Shown: positions 52,137-60,928, numbered from the stretch's first letter. The stretch: 64,000 bases of DNA from Bowdeniella nasicola (GCF_900107735.1 NZ_FNQV01000004.1:62001-126000); one strand, 5' to 3'. Notes: generated by a model not told the origin, from the sequence alone. Translations and numbers: made by a program.

Positions 52137-53167
52137 GCCTCGTCGAGCATCTCGTAGGAGCGGATGCGCAGCGCAGGGTCGAAGGTGTAGGTGGCGGTGA
52201 TGAGTTCGTCGAGGTCATAGTCGGCGACGAAGTCCTCCAGGTATGACACGACGGTGGCGGGCGATCCGACCGCGGCGATCGAGCGGGATTGCGTCAACAG
52301 ATTGGTCAGTCGCGGATCGAGGACGTCGTTGAGATCGTGCACGGGCGGTTGGATGGGCCCGAGCCGGCCGGTACGGATCGCGGCCTGCAGCTGGATCGCG
52401 GAGGTATAGAGGAAGGCAGCCTCCTCATCGCTTGGGGCGACGAGCACGTTGACGCCGGCCATGACGTAGGGCGCTGGAACCTGGGCGGTCGGCGCATCGG
52501 CGTTGAAGTAGCGGCGGTAAATCTCGATCGCGTCGCGCATCTGGGCGGGCGCGAAGTGCGAGGCGAAGGAGAACGGTAGGCCGAGGGCGGCCGCAACCTG
52601 GGCACCGCCCGTCGAGGAGCCGAGCATCCACAGCGGAACGCGCGTGTCATCGCCCGGGATTGCGCGTACACGATCGAGGGCCGGGTTCACATAGCGCGCC
52701 TGCGCGGCTGCGGCGTCCTCATCGCCCCGAGCGTGCCCGAGATACTGGGCGAGCTCGGAAACGTCGGCGGCAAAATCGCGCAGTTCGGCCCCGCCGCGTC
52801 GCAACGCCCGCGCGGTGGCGGGCCCGGTGCCCGGCGCGCGCCCGAGCCCGAGGTCGAAGCGATCGCCGTAGAGCGTTGCGAGCGTCCCGTAGTATTCCGC
52901 GACCATGAGCGGCGCGTGATTGGGAAGCATGACGCCGCCGGCCCCGAGGCGGATGCGCGAGGTGTGCTCCGCAAGGTGACCGAGCAGGAGTGACGTCGCA
53001 GACGATAGGAACGTCTCCGAGGAGTGATGCTCTGCCATCCAGTAGCGCTGATAGCCACCGCAGTCGGCCGTGATTGCCAGCTGGCGGCTGGCCGCGAGCG
53101 CCTCGGCGCGGGTCATACCCGCGGAGACGGGAGCGAGGTCAAGGATGGAGAGCGGGACGCGAGTCAT
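52124..53167 (-). CDS. LLM class flavin-dependent oxidoreductase
   Basis: 347 residues, luciferase-like TIM barrel. Conserved stretches: RYWMAEHHSSETFLSSATSLLLGHLAEHT, IRLGAGGVMLPNHAPLMVAEYYGTLATLYGDRFDLGLGRAPG, and LWMLGSSTGGAQVAAALGLPFSFASHF. It is the YwcH/YhbW-like single-subunit type (FMN-dependent monooxygenase or reductase; substrate unknown). Operon neighbour of the glycosylase, which starts inside its last codons. A palindrome lies in the region shared with divergent putP. Confidence 0.85.
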   Translation of the reverse strand: MTRVPLSILDLAPVSAGMTRAEALAASRQLAITADCGGYQRYWMAEHHSSETFLSSATSLLLGHLAEHTSRIRLGAGGVMLPNHAPLMVAEYYGTLATLYGDRFDLGLGRAPGTGPATARALRRGGAELRDFAADVSELAQYLGHARGDEDAAAAQARYVNPALDRVRAIPGDDTRVPLWMLGSSTGGAQVAAALGLPFSFASHFAPAQMRDAIEIYRRYFNADAPTAQVPAPYVMAGVNVLVAPSDEEAAFLYTSAIQLQAAIRTGRLGPIQPPVHDLNDVLDPRLTNLLTQSRSIAAVGSPATVVSYLEDFVADYDLDELITATYTFDPALRIRSYEMLDEAWQS

Positions 53168-53185
53168 ACTTCATGCCTAACCCGT

Positions 53186-53205
53186 ATGTTGCGGAATGGC
53201 AACAT
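53186..53205. promoter_or_regulatory. Perfect palindrome between the LLM and putP genes
   Basis: ATGTTGC-ggaatg-GCAACAT (7-6-7) lies 19 bases upstream of the LLM start and 85 before putP. Its symmetry fits an operator for a dimeric regulator acting on one or both divergent genes. Confidence 0.45.
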
Positions 53206-53216
53206 CGCCCACAGGT

Positions 53217-53278
53217 GCAGAAAAACTCGGTAGGCTCAAGGCCAACCCGGCATCCCCTAGCCGGTTTTCGATTTCTGC
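53217..53278 (+). ncRNA. Structured leader upstream of putP, candidate cis-regulatory RNA
   Basis: GCAGAAA (53217-53223) pairs perfectly with TTTCTGC (53272-53278), enclosing two small hairpins: GGC-tcaag-GCC (53233-53243) and CCGGC-atccccta-GCCGG (53247-53264), the latter followed by TTTT. This makes a three-way junction with a terminator-like arm, ending 2 bases before the Shine-Dalgarno GAAGGCGG. It resembles a riboswitch or attenuator layout, but matches no class I can name. Confidence 0.35.
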
Positions 53279-53290
53279 GAAGGCGGTTCC

Positions 53291-54826
53291 ATGTCTGAAA
53301 CGACAGCGCAAGCCATAGCCCTGATCATCTACTTCGTCGGGATGATCATCATCGGGCTATGGGCCTACCAGCGCACCGATGATCTCGACGATTACATGCT
53401 CGCTGGGCGCAAGCTGCCGCCGGCCGTCGCGGCCCTGTCCGCGGGCGCCTCCGACATGTCCGGCTGGCTGCTCATGGGCCTGCCGGGCGCGATCTACTCG
53501 CAAGGCCTCGTGAGCTTCTGGATCGCGATCGGCCTGACGATTGGCGCCTACCTCAACTGGGTGTTCGTCGCGCCGCGCCTGCGCACCTATACCGAGGTGG
53601 CGCGCAACTCGATCACGGTGCCGTCCTTCCTCGATAACCGCCTGCGCGATAAGACGCGCATGCTGAGGATCGTTTCGGGCATCATCATCTTCGTCTTCTT
53701 CACCTTCTACGTCTCTTCCGGCATGGTCGCGGGCGGCAAGTTCTTCGATTCGTCCTTCGGGATGGACTACCACCTCGGCATGGTTCTCGTCGCCGGCATC
53801 GTCGTGCTCTACACCCTCATCGGCGGCTTCCTCGCCGTGAGCTGGACCGACCTCGTCCAGGCCCTCATGATGGTGACCGCCCTCGTCATGATCCCGATCG
53901 TTGCCGTCGCCGAATACGACGGCGGCGCGGGCGATCTGTTCAACAAGGCCGCCGAGGTCAACCCCCTGCTGTGGTCGATGCTGACGGGCACGACGGTCAT
54001 CGCCGTCGTCTCCAACCTCGCGTGGGGCCTCGGCTACTTCGGCCAGCCGCACATTATCGTGCGGTTCATGGCGCTGCGTACCGCCCACGACGCGAAGGCC
54101 GGGCGCCGCATCGGCATCGGCTGGATGATCATCTCGGTCGTCGGCACCGCGCTCGTGGCGATCGTCGGTCTCGGCTTCTTCGCCGGCCAGGGCGAGGAGC
54201 TCGCCGACCCGGAGACGGTGTTCATCGCACTGTCGCGCATCCTGTTCCACCCGATGATTTCCGGCTTCCTGCTCGCGGCCGTGCTCGCGGCGATCATGTC
54301 GACGATCTCCTCGCAGCTGCTCGTGACGTCCTCGGCGCTGGTGGAGGACATCTACAAGGTGTTTTCTAAGTCCTCGCGCCAGCTCACCGAAAAGCGCATG
54401 GTTCTCTATGGCCGCATCGCCGTGCTCGCGACCGCCGTCATCGCGGCGCTGCTCGCATGGGATCCGGGCTCCTCGATCCTCGACCTCGTGGGCTTCGCGT
54501 GGGCCGGCTTCGGCGCCGCCTTCGGGCCGATCATTCTACTCGCCCTGTTCTGGCGCAAGCTGACCTACCAGGGTGCGCTCGCCGGCATGATCGTTGGCGC
54601 CGTCACCGTCGTCGTGTGGGGCAAGTATCTGTCGGGCGGCATCTTCGACCTGTACGAAATCCTGCCGGGCTTCCTGTTCGCGGGGCTCGTCGCCTACTTC
54701 GTCTCGAACGCGACGTACACCGAGAATCCGGAAATTCTCGCGGAGTTCGAAGAGGCGCGGGAGCTGGCAGCGGCCGGCGGATCGCTGAGCGCCGAGGACC
54801 GCAAGGCGCGCTCCGTTAACCGCTAA
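53291..54826 (+). CDS. putP: Sodium/proline symporter (PutP-type, SSS family)
   Basis: 511 residues, about 13 helices. PutP signatures: LAGRKLPPAVAALSAGASDMSGWLLMGLPGA (Na+ and substrate region) near the N-terminus and the SSS motif GWGLGYFGQPHIIVRFMAL around residue 255. Proline (or a similar amino acid or compatible solute) is taken up with Na+. AAGGCGG precedes the ATG. The leader has a possible attenuator and the gene ends in a strong terminator. It stands alone; no putA is nearby. Confidence 0.9.
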   Translation: MSETTAQAIALIIYFVGMIIIGLWAYQRTDDLDDYMLAGRKLPPAVAALSAGASDMSGWLLMGLPGAIYSQGLVSFWIAIGLTIGAYLNWVFVAPRLRTYTEVARNSITVPSFLDNRLRDKTRMLRIVSGIIIFVFFTFYVSSGMVAGGKFFDSSFGMDYHLGMVLVAGIVVLYTLIGGFLAVSWTDLVQALMMVTALVMIPIVAVAEYDGGAGDLFNKAAEVNPLLWSMLTGTTVIAVVSNLAWGLGYFGQPHIIVRFMALRTAHDAKAGRRIGIGWMIISVVGTALVAIVGLGFFAGQGEELADPETVFIALSRILFHPMISGFLLAAVLAAIMSTISSQLLVTSSALVEDIYKVFSKSSRQLTEKRMVLYGRIAVLATAVIAALLAWDPGSSILDLVGFAWAGFGAAFGPIILLALFWRKLTYQGALAGMIVGAVTVVVWGKYLSGGIFDLYEILPGFLFAGLVAYFVSNATYTENPEILAEFEEARELAAAGGSLSAEDRKARSVNR

Positions 54827-54833
54827 GACGCAA

Positions 54834-54867
54834 AAGCGCGGCGTCCCCGAGCTGGGACGCCGCGCTT
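54834..54867. terminator. Bidirectional intrinsic terminator between putP and the amidase gene
   Basis: A perfect 14-base stem AAGCGCGGCGTCCC / GGGACGCCGCGCTT with loop cgagct lies 8 bases after the putP stop and 31 after the amidase stop. The minus strand has TTTT after the stem; the plus strand has A-rich and T-containing flanks. It serves both convergent operons. Confidence 0.85.
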
Positions 54868-54897
54868 CGTATATCCGCTAAGGACACGAGTGCCCGC

Positions 54898-56280
54898 TTA
54901 GCAGGGAGGCGTACGGCGATGCCAATCAGTCACGCCTTGATAGCTTGCACCGAGCTGGACCAACGTTGCCTCACTGAGAGAACCGCCAACCAGCTGAACC
55001 GATACCGGAAGTCCCTCCTCCGAAAAACCGCCAGGCATCGTGATCGTTGGAAGCTGGCTCATAGTAAAGGGCACGGTGAATCGATGGATATCCGAAATCT
55101 TCTGCTCGTCCATGTCGACCATGTCACTAGCTAGCGGAGCTTCAAAAGGGAGTCCGGGGATTAGAAGTGCATCGACTGTTTCGATAGCGTGCTTCACCTT
55201 GCCTGTGAATTCCAAACGTCGTCGGATCAGATCTTGGTACTCGAAGGCCGAAACCGAAAGCCCAAGATCTAGCAGCTCCGTGAGCGCCCCCCCATACGAC
55301 TCACGATGGTCCTTAAACCAATCGTGAGTCACATGGGCGGCTTGCACTCCGCATACCTTGAACCAGTCGTCGATAATCACTGTTGGATCAGGGAACTCAA
55401 TCGGGACGATCTCAGCACCAAGCTCCGCAAAGACATCAATGGCATCGAACAGTGCTTGCTGCGTGGCTGCCGTGACCCCCTGAAGTCCCCATTCGAGATC
55501 GATACCGATCGTCGTCCCCTGTAGTCCGCCTGGCCTAATTGAGGAAAACTGTGGGACTGAGGCACTTAGAGATGTTGGATCCGCTGCGTCGTAGCCGGCG
55601 ATTGCTTCAAGCATCAATCCCGTGTCGATAGCGCTGCGCGCCATAGGGCCAACATGGTCAAGCGTCGCCGCAAAGTCCCACACCCCACTGCGACTACACC
55701 GTCCCCATGTAGGTTTCAGGCCTGTCACTCCGTTGCATGATGCGGGAATACGAATCGAGCCACCAGTATCGGATGCGAGTGTGCCGAAGGCCAAGCCTGC
55801 CGCTGTAGCGACGCCACTTCCACTCGACGAGGATCCGACCCACCGATCCTTTGCCCACGGGTTTTTCGGCGTCGTAAACGGCGGGATGTGCTCGGAGTAG
55901 ACTCCTTCCGTGAGATTGAGGCGCCCCACAACAATGGCGCCTGCTTGCTCGAGACGCGTGACGACGGTTGCCGTGGATTCAGCGACTTTCCCGACCCGAC
56001 TCGGCATTCCTAATTCGAACGGCTGGCCAGCGATGCTGTAAATATCCTTGACAGCCACCGGGATCCCGTGCAGGGGTCCCCGCCATTGTCCGCGTTCTAT
56101 CTCAGCCTGAAGTTTCTGTGCTACCGATAGAGCACCTTCATGATCGACGAATATGTAGGAATGAAACTCCGAATCCATCGAATCAATACGATCAAGAATT
56201 CCCTGCGTTAATTCGACAACGGAGAGCTTACGCGTGCGGATCAGATGGGAAATCTCACTAATACTCTTGAAAAACATCAT
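54898..56280 (-). CDS. Amidase signature family hydrolase
   Basis: 460 residues. The Ser-Ser-Lys triad regions are present: Lys in HGIPVAVKDIYSI, the Gly/Ser-rich GSSSSGSGVATAAGLAFGTL and SDTGGSIRIPASCNGVTGLKP holding the cis-Ser and nucleophile. It hydrolyses a small amide; the substrate is unknown. It ends the minus-strand island that starts with the FadR regulator. Codon use and GC are visibly lower than in the neighbouring putP gene, a sign of transfer. Two ATGs (56280, 56277) begin it, 3 or 6 bases after AGGAG. Confidence 0.9.
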   Translation of the reverse strand: MMFFKSISEISHLIRTRKLSVVELTQGILDRIDSMDSEFHSYIFVDHEGALSVAQKLQAEIERGQWRGPLHGIPVAVKDIYSIAGQPFELGMPSRVGKVAESTATVVTRLEQAGAIVVGRLNLTEGVYSEHIPPFTTPKNPWAKDRWVGSSSSGSGVATAAGLAFGTLASDTGGSIRIPASCNGVTGLKPTWGRCSRSGVWDFAATLDHVGPMARSAIDTGLMLEAIAGYDAADPTSLSASVPQFSSIRPGGLQGTTIGIDLEWGLQGVTAATQQALFDAIDVFAELGAEIVPIEFPDPTVIIDDWFKVCGVQAAHVTHDWFKDHRESYGGALTELLDLGLSVSAFEYQDLIRRRLEFTGKVKHAIETVDALLIPGLPFEAPLASDMVDMDEQKISDIHRFTVPFTMSQLPTITMPGGFSEEGLPVSVQLVGGSLSEATLVQLGASYQGVTDWHRRTPPC

Positions 56281-56296
56281 CGTCTCCTAGACAAAT

Positions 56297-57670
56297 CTAC
56301 ATACCTGGCAGGACGCCAGAGAAGAGACTCAAAACGAAAATCATTGCGAGAGCCGTAAGCCCTGCCAGGGTGCCGCCAGCGGTCCACGTTTTGAGGGTTT
56401 CCGGCACGGTCAGTCCGGAGAAGCGGTTGACAACCCAGAATCCCGAGTCGTTGGGAAGTGACAGGCCAATGCCTCCAGCGCAGATCGCCAAGCCGAGCAA
56501 TAGTGGCGAGACATCGAGACCGGAAGCAAGCGGACCGAGGACCGTGGAAGCCGTGATCAATGCCAGAGTAGTGTTACCCAAAGCTGCACGAAGGATCTGT
56601 GCGAACAGGAAGGCCAAGAGAATGATCGGCATGTTCCAGCCCTTCATGAGCTCCACGAGATACTCACCGACACCACTCGCGTTGAGTATCGCTCCGTAGC
56701 CACCACCAGCGCCACTAATGAGAATCACAAGTCCGCCATCGGCGATAGCTTGCGTGAACAACTCGTTCGGATCCTCGGTGAGGTACGGGCGGACACCGAT
56801 CCAGGTGACAACCACACCGATGAGCAGACCAATATTGGGGTCTCCGAGGAATGCGAGGAATCGCGTCACTCCGTTGTCGAAGGGAAGCATGGTCATCAGC
56901 GAGCCAACAAGGATGATGACAATCGGAAGCAACAGAAGGACAAAGGAACGCGTCGTCGAGATTTCAGGTTTTGTTGCTACCTGTTGGGATCCACGAGAAG
57001 CCACGCTGTCGCCACCTGCGACGACCTCTTCCTCGCTCCCTTCGCCGTATACCGCTTGCCCACGTCCAATCCATTGTGCGTAGAAAATAGCCGCAACAAT
57101 AACGGCAGGAATTGCAACGATGATCGCATATCCAAGGAAAACCCCAAGGGGCACATTGACGTTATATGCAACGATGATTGGCCCAGGTGTCGGCGGGACG
57201 AGTCCATGAGTCGTAATAAGACCAACTGCCAAAGCGGTTGTCAGGGTCATCATCGAGATCTTCGCGGAGCGAGAGACATTCCGAATGAGGTTCACCAAAA
57301 TGATGAATGCGGCATCAAAAAATACGGGAATCGACACAAGGGAACCCGTCACCGCAACTGCAGCAGGGGCACCCTTCACGCCCGTTACTTTGAGCATCGC
57401 TTGGGCAATTTTCTGGATTGCTCCCGCGGAACCGAGAAGTTGACCAAACATGACTCCGAGACCAATGAGAATACCGACACCCGCTAATGAGGTACCAAAT
57501 CCGCCGGTCATCGTTGAAATAACTTCATCAAACGGGAGCATTGTGGCGAGGCCGACCGCGAGTGTCGCCACGATCAAGGCCAGGAAAGGCTGCCACTTAA
57601 AGGCAATGATTAATACAAAGAGCAGGGCAATTGACGCTAAAAATACGAGTAAGAGTAACGATCCCGACAT
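56297..57670 (-). CDS. GntP family permease
   Basis: 457 residues, about 12-14 helices. GntP/GntT features: IPVFFDAAFIILVNLIRNVSR (substrate loop), GLVPPTPGPIIVAYNV, and the C-terminal GLSLPNDSGFWVVNRFSGLT. The family imports gluconate-like acids, including C4 acid sugars (threonate, erythronate) and glycerate. In this operon, between an acid-sugar kinase/dehydrogenase and an amidase, uptake of a C4 or C6 sugar acid is the natural reading. GC is markedly below the genome average. Confidence 0.9.
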   Translation of the reverse strand: MSGSLLLLVFLASIALLFVLIIAFKWQPFLALIVATLAVGLATMLPFDEVISTMTGGFGTSLAGVGILIGLGVMFGQLLGSAGAIQKIAQAMLKVTGVKGAPAAVAVTGSLVSIPVFFDAAFIILVNLIRNVSRSAKISMMTLTTALAVGLITTHGLVPPTPGPIIVAYNVNVPLGVFLGYAIIVAIPAVIVAAIFYAQWIGRGQAVYGEGSEEEVVAGGDSVASRGSQQVATKPEISTTRSFVLLLLPIVIILVGSLMTMLPFDNGVTRFLAFLGDPNIGLLIGVVVTWIGVRPYLTEDPNELFTQAIADGGLVILISGAGGGYGAILNASGVGEYLVELMKGWNMPIILLAFLFAQILRAALGNTTLALITASTVLGPLASGLDVSPLLLGLAICAGGIGLSLPNDSGFWVVNRFSGLTVPETLKTWTAGGTLAGLTALAMIFVLSLFSGVLPGM

Positions 57671-57697
57671 GGCTATTCCTTAGATTGATGAGGTCGA

Positions 57698-58585
57698 TTA
57701 GTGGTTGGTTTCCGGAGCGACGACACGGATGATCGAGGAATCGTCCATCGCCCCCATGCCGTGTGCGACACCCAGCAGGTATTCCTGCTCGGCAGCAGCA
57801 GCCGTTGGGACTGCGAGTCCGGCATTCTTCGCTGCCGTGGTGACGATTCCCATGTCCTTGACGAAGATGTCGAGTCGGGACTTCACCTCAACTGGCTCCT
57901 CATCGTAGGCCTGCAGCATGCGAGTGCCTCGGTCCCCCAACATGAAGGAGGCCGCTGCCCCCGCCATGAGGGCATCGAGCGCCTGGTGAGTGTCGAGCCC
58001 AAGAGCCCGAGCGAGAGCAAGAGCCTCCCCGGCAGCGGCGATATGGACACCACACAGCAGCTGGTTAACCGTCTTCATTGCTTGTCCCTTGCCGGGCTCA
58101 TCCCCGACGAGAACCAGTGTTGAACTCATCGCGTCGAGCACTGGCTTGGCCGCTGCCCATGCTTCCGGTCGAGCACCCACGACGACGAGGAGATCGCCAT
58201 TGCCGGCACGAACCGGGCCGCCAGATACTGGTGCGTCAACCAAGTGGATCCCAGCTTCCTGAAGCAGCGGATCAACCCAGTCAATGGCGTCACCTCCAAC
58301 CGTCGAGGTGAGAATGAGAGCGGATCCTGGCTCCATGACCTCCAGGATTCCGTCCGTGCCGATGAGCGCATCTTCGAGCTGAGCCCGGTTGCGAACTGCC
58401 AACAAGACGACATCAGAACCGCGGGCCGCCTCCCGCGCGGAGTCAGTCGTCGTGACTCCGGCAGCTGCGGCGAGACCGAGGCGTTCCTGCGAGATGTCAT
58501 ATCCCCGCACCTCGAATGATTGAGCGAAGGTCTGCGCCATGGGCAACCCCATTGCGCCCAGTCCTAGTACTGCGATGGTGGTCAT
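57698..58585 (-). CDS. NAD(P)-dependent 3-hydroxyisobutyrate/L-threonate-type dehydrogenase
   Basis: 295 residues, beta-hydroxyacid dehydrogenase family. VLGLGAMGLP binds NAD(P), DAPVSGGPVRAGNG is the substrate segment, and the catalytic Lys is in KGQAMKTVNQL. It is highly similar in motif order to the C-terminal half of the fused protein at 46708-49080. With the neighbouring DUF1537 kinase it fits LtnD (threonate or erythronate oxidation to a 3-oxo acid). Confidence 0.85.
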   Translation of the reverse strand: MTTIAVLGLGAMGLPMAQTFAQSFEVRGYDISQERLGLAAAAGVTTTDSAREAARGSDVVLLAVRNRAQLEDALIGTDGILEVMEPGSALILTSTVGGDAIDWVDPLLQEAGIHLVDAPVSGGPVRAGNGDLLVVVGARPEAWAAAKPVLDAMSSTLVLVGDEPGKGQAMKTVNQLLCGVHIAAAGEALALARALGLDTHQALDALMAGAAASFMLGDRGTRMLQAYDEEPVEVKSRLDIFVKDMGIVTTAAKNAGLAVPTAAAAEQEYLLGVAHGMGAMDDSSIIRVVAPETNH

Positions 58586-58608
58586 GAAAAACTCCTAGAT
58601 AGGTGGGA

Positions 58609-60045
58609 TTAGAGACTGAGGGTGTCGACGACGGTCGCGAGCGAGGACTCGTCCCCGACATTTCCGGCGAACACGATGTAGGGAACTCCTTCGGCACGGC
58701 CGTCCTGGCCGGACCACATAGAGACGATCCCGGGAAGCATGGGGCCAACAACGAAAGCGCGACGGATACCGAGGCCCTTCGACGCAACGTCTGAGGAGGT
58801 AATTCCTCCCTTGGCGATGACGAATCTTGGCGCGGTTTGGGCGACAATGCCCTGGACGACGTCGACAACCGCGGCAGAGACTTGCCGCGAGATGCTGAGG
58901 CTGTCGTCAGCATCAGCGCCTGTCACCAGGAGCCGCGACGTCCGCACGACGACCGTGTCTGTGGACAGACCCGCCACTGCCTCGTCCACTAACGCGCCGA
59001 GATGCTCATCTCGGTCGGGCCCTAGAACCTTCGCAACGTCAATTTCGAGTTCAATCAGCGAGCGTGCGTCGCGGAGCGTGTTCAACTGGCGCGTCGTCAA
59101 TCCGACGTGAGAGCCAACGACGACGAGACCGTGGGGAGATGGTTCGCGCCCACCACGAGCAGCTTCGATCTCCGCCTCCGTCAAGGGAGCGTGAACCTCT
59201 TGACCGATGCGAGCGCGAACGAACGGCGGCCCAACCCGGTAGATGTAGCGGGAGCCGGCACTTTCTGCTTCGATCAACGCCAAAGACAACAGGCGCAAAT
59301 CATCTTCGGTCACGATATCCACGACGATTGGCTGCCGAGAAGATGCAGACCTCAAAAGCCGGACTGTCTCGTCGCGATCAGCGCGCAGAACGCTTAGTGG
59401 GATCGCGATGACGTCTGCAGCCAAAATTTCGCCATCCGTCTTCTCTTCAACCCAGTCCACGAGGCGAGAGTTGCGGTAACCAAAGGTCGCGTCCTTAGCG
59501 AACTCCGTTTCTCCGACCGGAACGAAGCCATCGGCAGCAGATCCTGCGTAGTGGACACCACCAACGGTGATCCGCCCTGCGTCGCCAAACGCCGGCACGA
59601 TGAGGATTCCGTCAATTTCCTCGTGCGTAGCGGCTTCGACCTCTTCCGCTAAGACGTTCGGCTCAAGCGGGAAGTGTCCCCGCAGCGTCGAATCGGAACG
59701 CGACACGAAGGTCACTCGTCGGTCCAATTCCTTGGCAGCATCAAGGGCAGCGCGAACGACATCGCGGTTAATCTTCTCCGCGTCCCGCGCAGAAAGTGAG
59801 CGGGAATTCGTCATGACGTACACAGCGGGAGCGCCAGTCGAAAGAGCCCATCGCAGATCGGGTTCCTCCCACGCCGTGAGGACCGGGAGGTCGGCAACTG
59901 ACTGGGTCCCCGTTGGATCGTCGTCGAGCACAATCAGTACTGATTGGGCGGGCGAAGCCGCATCGGCTTCGCGCACGGATGAAGCACTAACAGTGACATC
60001 ACGGAGATAATCAGCGAGCAGTTGTTCCAGTGTCTGCGTTGACAT
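58609..60045 (-). CDS. Four-carbon acid sugar kinase (DUF1537, OtnK/DtnK-like)
   Basis: 478 residues. DUF1537 landmarks: LDDDPTGTQSVADLP near the start (substrate Asp-Asp), RSDSTLRGHFPLEPN, IVPAFGDAGRITVGG and the ATP-binding KGGITSSDVASKGLGIRRAFVVGPMLPG in the C-terminal half. Same order as in the fused homologue. It phosphorylates a 3-oxo-tetronate (or tetronate) at the 4-position. Promoter and palindrome upstream suggest FadR-type control. OtnC (decarboxylating aldolase) and OtnI (isomerase), which normally finish the route, are not in the window. Confidence 0.85.
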   Translation of the reverse strand: MSTQTLEQLLADYLRDVTVSASSVREADAASPAQSVLIVLDDDPTGTQSVADLPVLTAWEEPDLRWALSTGAPAVYVMTNSRSLSARDAEKINRDVVRAALDAAKELDRRVTFVSRSDSTLRGHFPLEPNVLAEEVEAATHEEIDGILIVPAFGDAGRITVGGVHYAGSAADGFVPVGETEFAKDATFGYRNSRLVDWVEEKTDGEILAADVIAIPLSVLRADRDETVRLLRSASSRQPIVVDIVTEDDLRLLSLALIEAESAGSRYIYRVGPPFVRARIGQEVHAPLTEAEIEAARGGREPSPHGLVVVGSHVGLTTRQLNTLRDARSLIELEIDVAKVLGPDRDEHLGALVDEAVAGLSTDTVVVRTSRLLVTGADADDSLSISRQVSAAVVDVVQGIVAQTAPRFVIAKGGITSSDVASKGLGIRRAFVVGPMLPGIVSMWSGQDGRAEGVPYIVFAGNVGDESSLATVVDTLSL

Positions 60046-60063
60046 TCCATCTCCTTTGACCTT

Positions 60064-60078
60064 AGACCTCTGAGGTCT
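60064..60078. promoter_or_regulatory. Candidate FadR-type operator before the acid-sugar kinase
   Basis: AGACCTCTGAGGTCT is a perfect 7-1-7 palindrome, 18 bases upstream of the kinase start and downstream of the -10. The adjacent GntR-family gene is its obvious candidate binder. Confidence 0.6.
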
Positions 60079-60085
60079 TGATCAG

Positions 60086-60115
60086 AGAGTAAGTGTCGTC
60101 ATCGCGTCCTGTCAA
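60086..60115 (-). promoter_or_regulatory. Promoter of the acid-sugar operon
   Basis: On the minus strand a consensus -35 TTGACA (60110-60115) is followed after 18 bases by TACTCT (60086-60091), ahead of the palindrome and of AAAGGAG at the kinase start. Confidence 0.6.
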
Positions 60116-60158
60116 GGGGAGAACGACCTACGAGCGAAAAGTGCTCCAGGCTAGCGGG

Positions 60159-60851
60159 CTACTGAGCGAAGGTCTGCAGATCGTTGCGCGTTTGAGTCAT
60201 GTGCTCCCGCATCGCTTTTTTCGCGGCTGCAGCGTCGCCGGACTCGATGGCGGCAAAAATCCGCCGGTGATGGGCGGCAGCTCGTTGCCGCACTTCCGGC
60301 ACCTGCGTCGTGAGTTGGCGCGATGATCTCAGGGCTTCTTCCAGCGGGTGCAAAATCGCGGCGACGAACGGGTTGTGCGAGCCCTTGAGGACGGCCTGGT
60401 GGAAGGCAAGATCCGCAGCGACCGCGTGGTCGATGTCGTCGTCGAGGGATGCAGCATCGTAGGTGTCGAGGAGTTCTCGCATTCGTTGCAGATCCTCCTC
60501 GGTGCGGCGTTCGGCAGCTAGCCCGCATGCTCCCACCTCGATCATGCGGCGAACTTCGACGAGGTGCTCCCCCGCGAGCGCTGGCGGCGCGGTGCGTACG
60601 GTCCACCAAATGATCGAGGCGAGATCGGTCCACTGTTCCGGGTCAGCGACAAACGTCCCACGACCGTGGACGACGATGAGGACCCCACGTTCCTTCAGAA
60701 TCTTGACGGCCTCGCGCATCGTCGGGCGCGAGACTTCTAGCCAGTGCGCCAACTCGTCTTCGGGCAGCAGCGCAGATCCGGGGACGAACTCACCGTCGGC
60801 GATTGCGTCGAGAATCCGGGTCACCGCGTATTCGACTCGGGTAGATGCCAC
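60159..60851 (-). CDS. FadR/GntR-family transcriptional regulator
   Basis: 230 residues. The N-terminal winged HTH is GntR-type (LPEDELAHWLEVSRPTMREAVKILKERGVLIVVHGRGTFV, about 29-68); the rest is an FCD ligand domain with the metal or carboxylate-binding residues around HAVAADLAFHQAVLKGSHN and HHRRIFAAI. GTG start with GAGGAG 8 bases upstream. Upstream of the kinase operon and reading toward it, so likely its repressor responding to a sugar acid. It is nearer the genome's usual GC than the genes behind it. Confidence 0.9.
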   Translation of the reverse strand: MASTRVEYAVTRILDAIADGEFVPGSALLPEDELAHWLEVSRPTMREAVKILKERGVLIVVHGRGTFVADPEQWTDLASIIWWTVRTAPPALAGEHLVEVRRMIEVGACGLAAERRTEEDLQRMRELLDTYDAASLDDDIDHAVAADLAFHQAVLKGSHNPFVAAILHPLEEALRSSRQLTTQVPEVRQRAAAHHRRIFAAIESGDAAAAKKAMREHMTQTRNDLQTFAQ

Positions 60852-60922
60852 GTTCTCGCTCCTCGTTTCTCGCTCCTCCAGTCGATCGTATCGGCTGGCG
60901 ACGTGTCATGTCGGGCCGCTCC

Positions 60923-60928
60923 TAGACT
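60923..60928 (+). promoter_or_regulatory. -10 box TAGACT of the leaderless patatin mRNA
   Basis: TAGACT is 6 bases (gggggc) before the ATG at 60935; the spacer G-run is not a normal Shine-Dalgarno at this distance. Confidence 0.45.
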
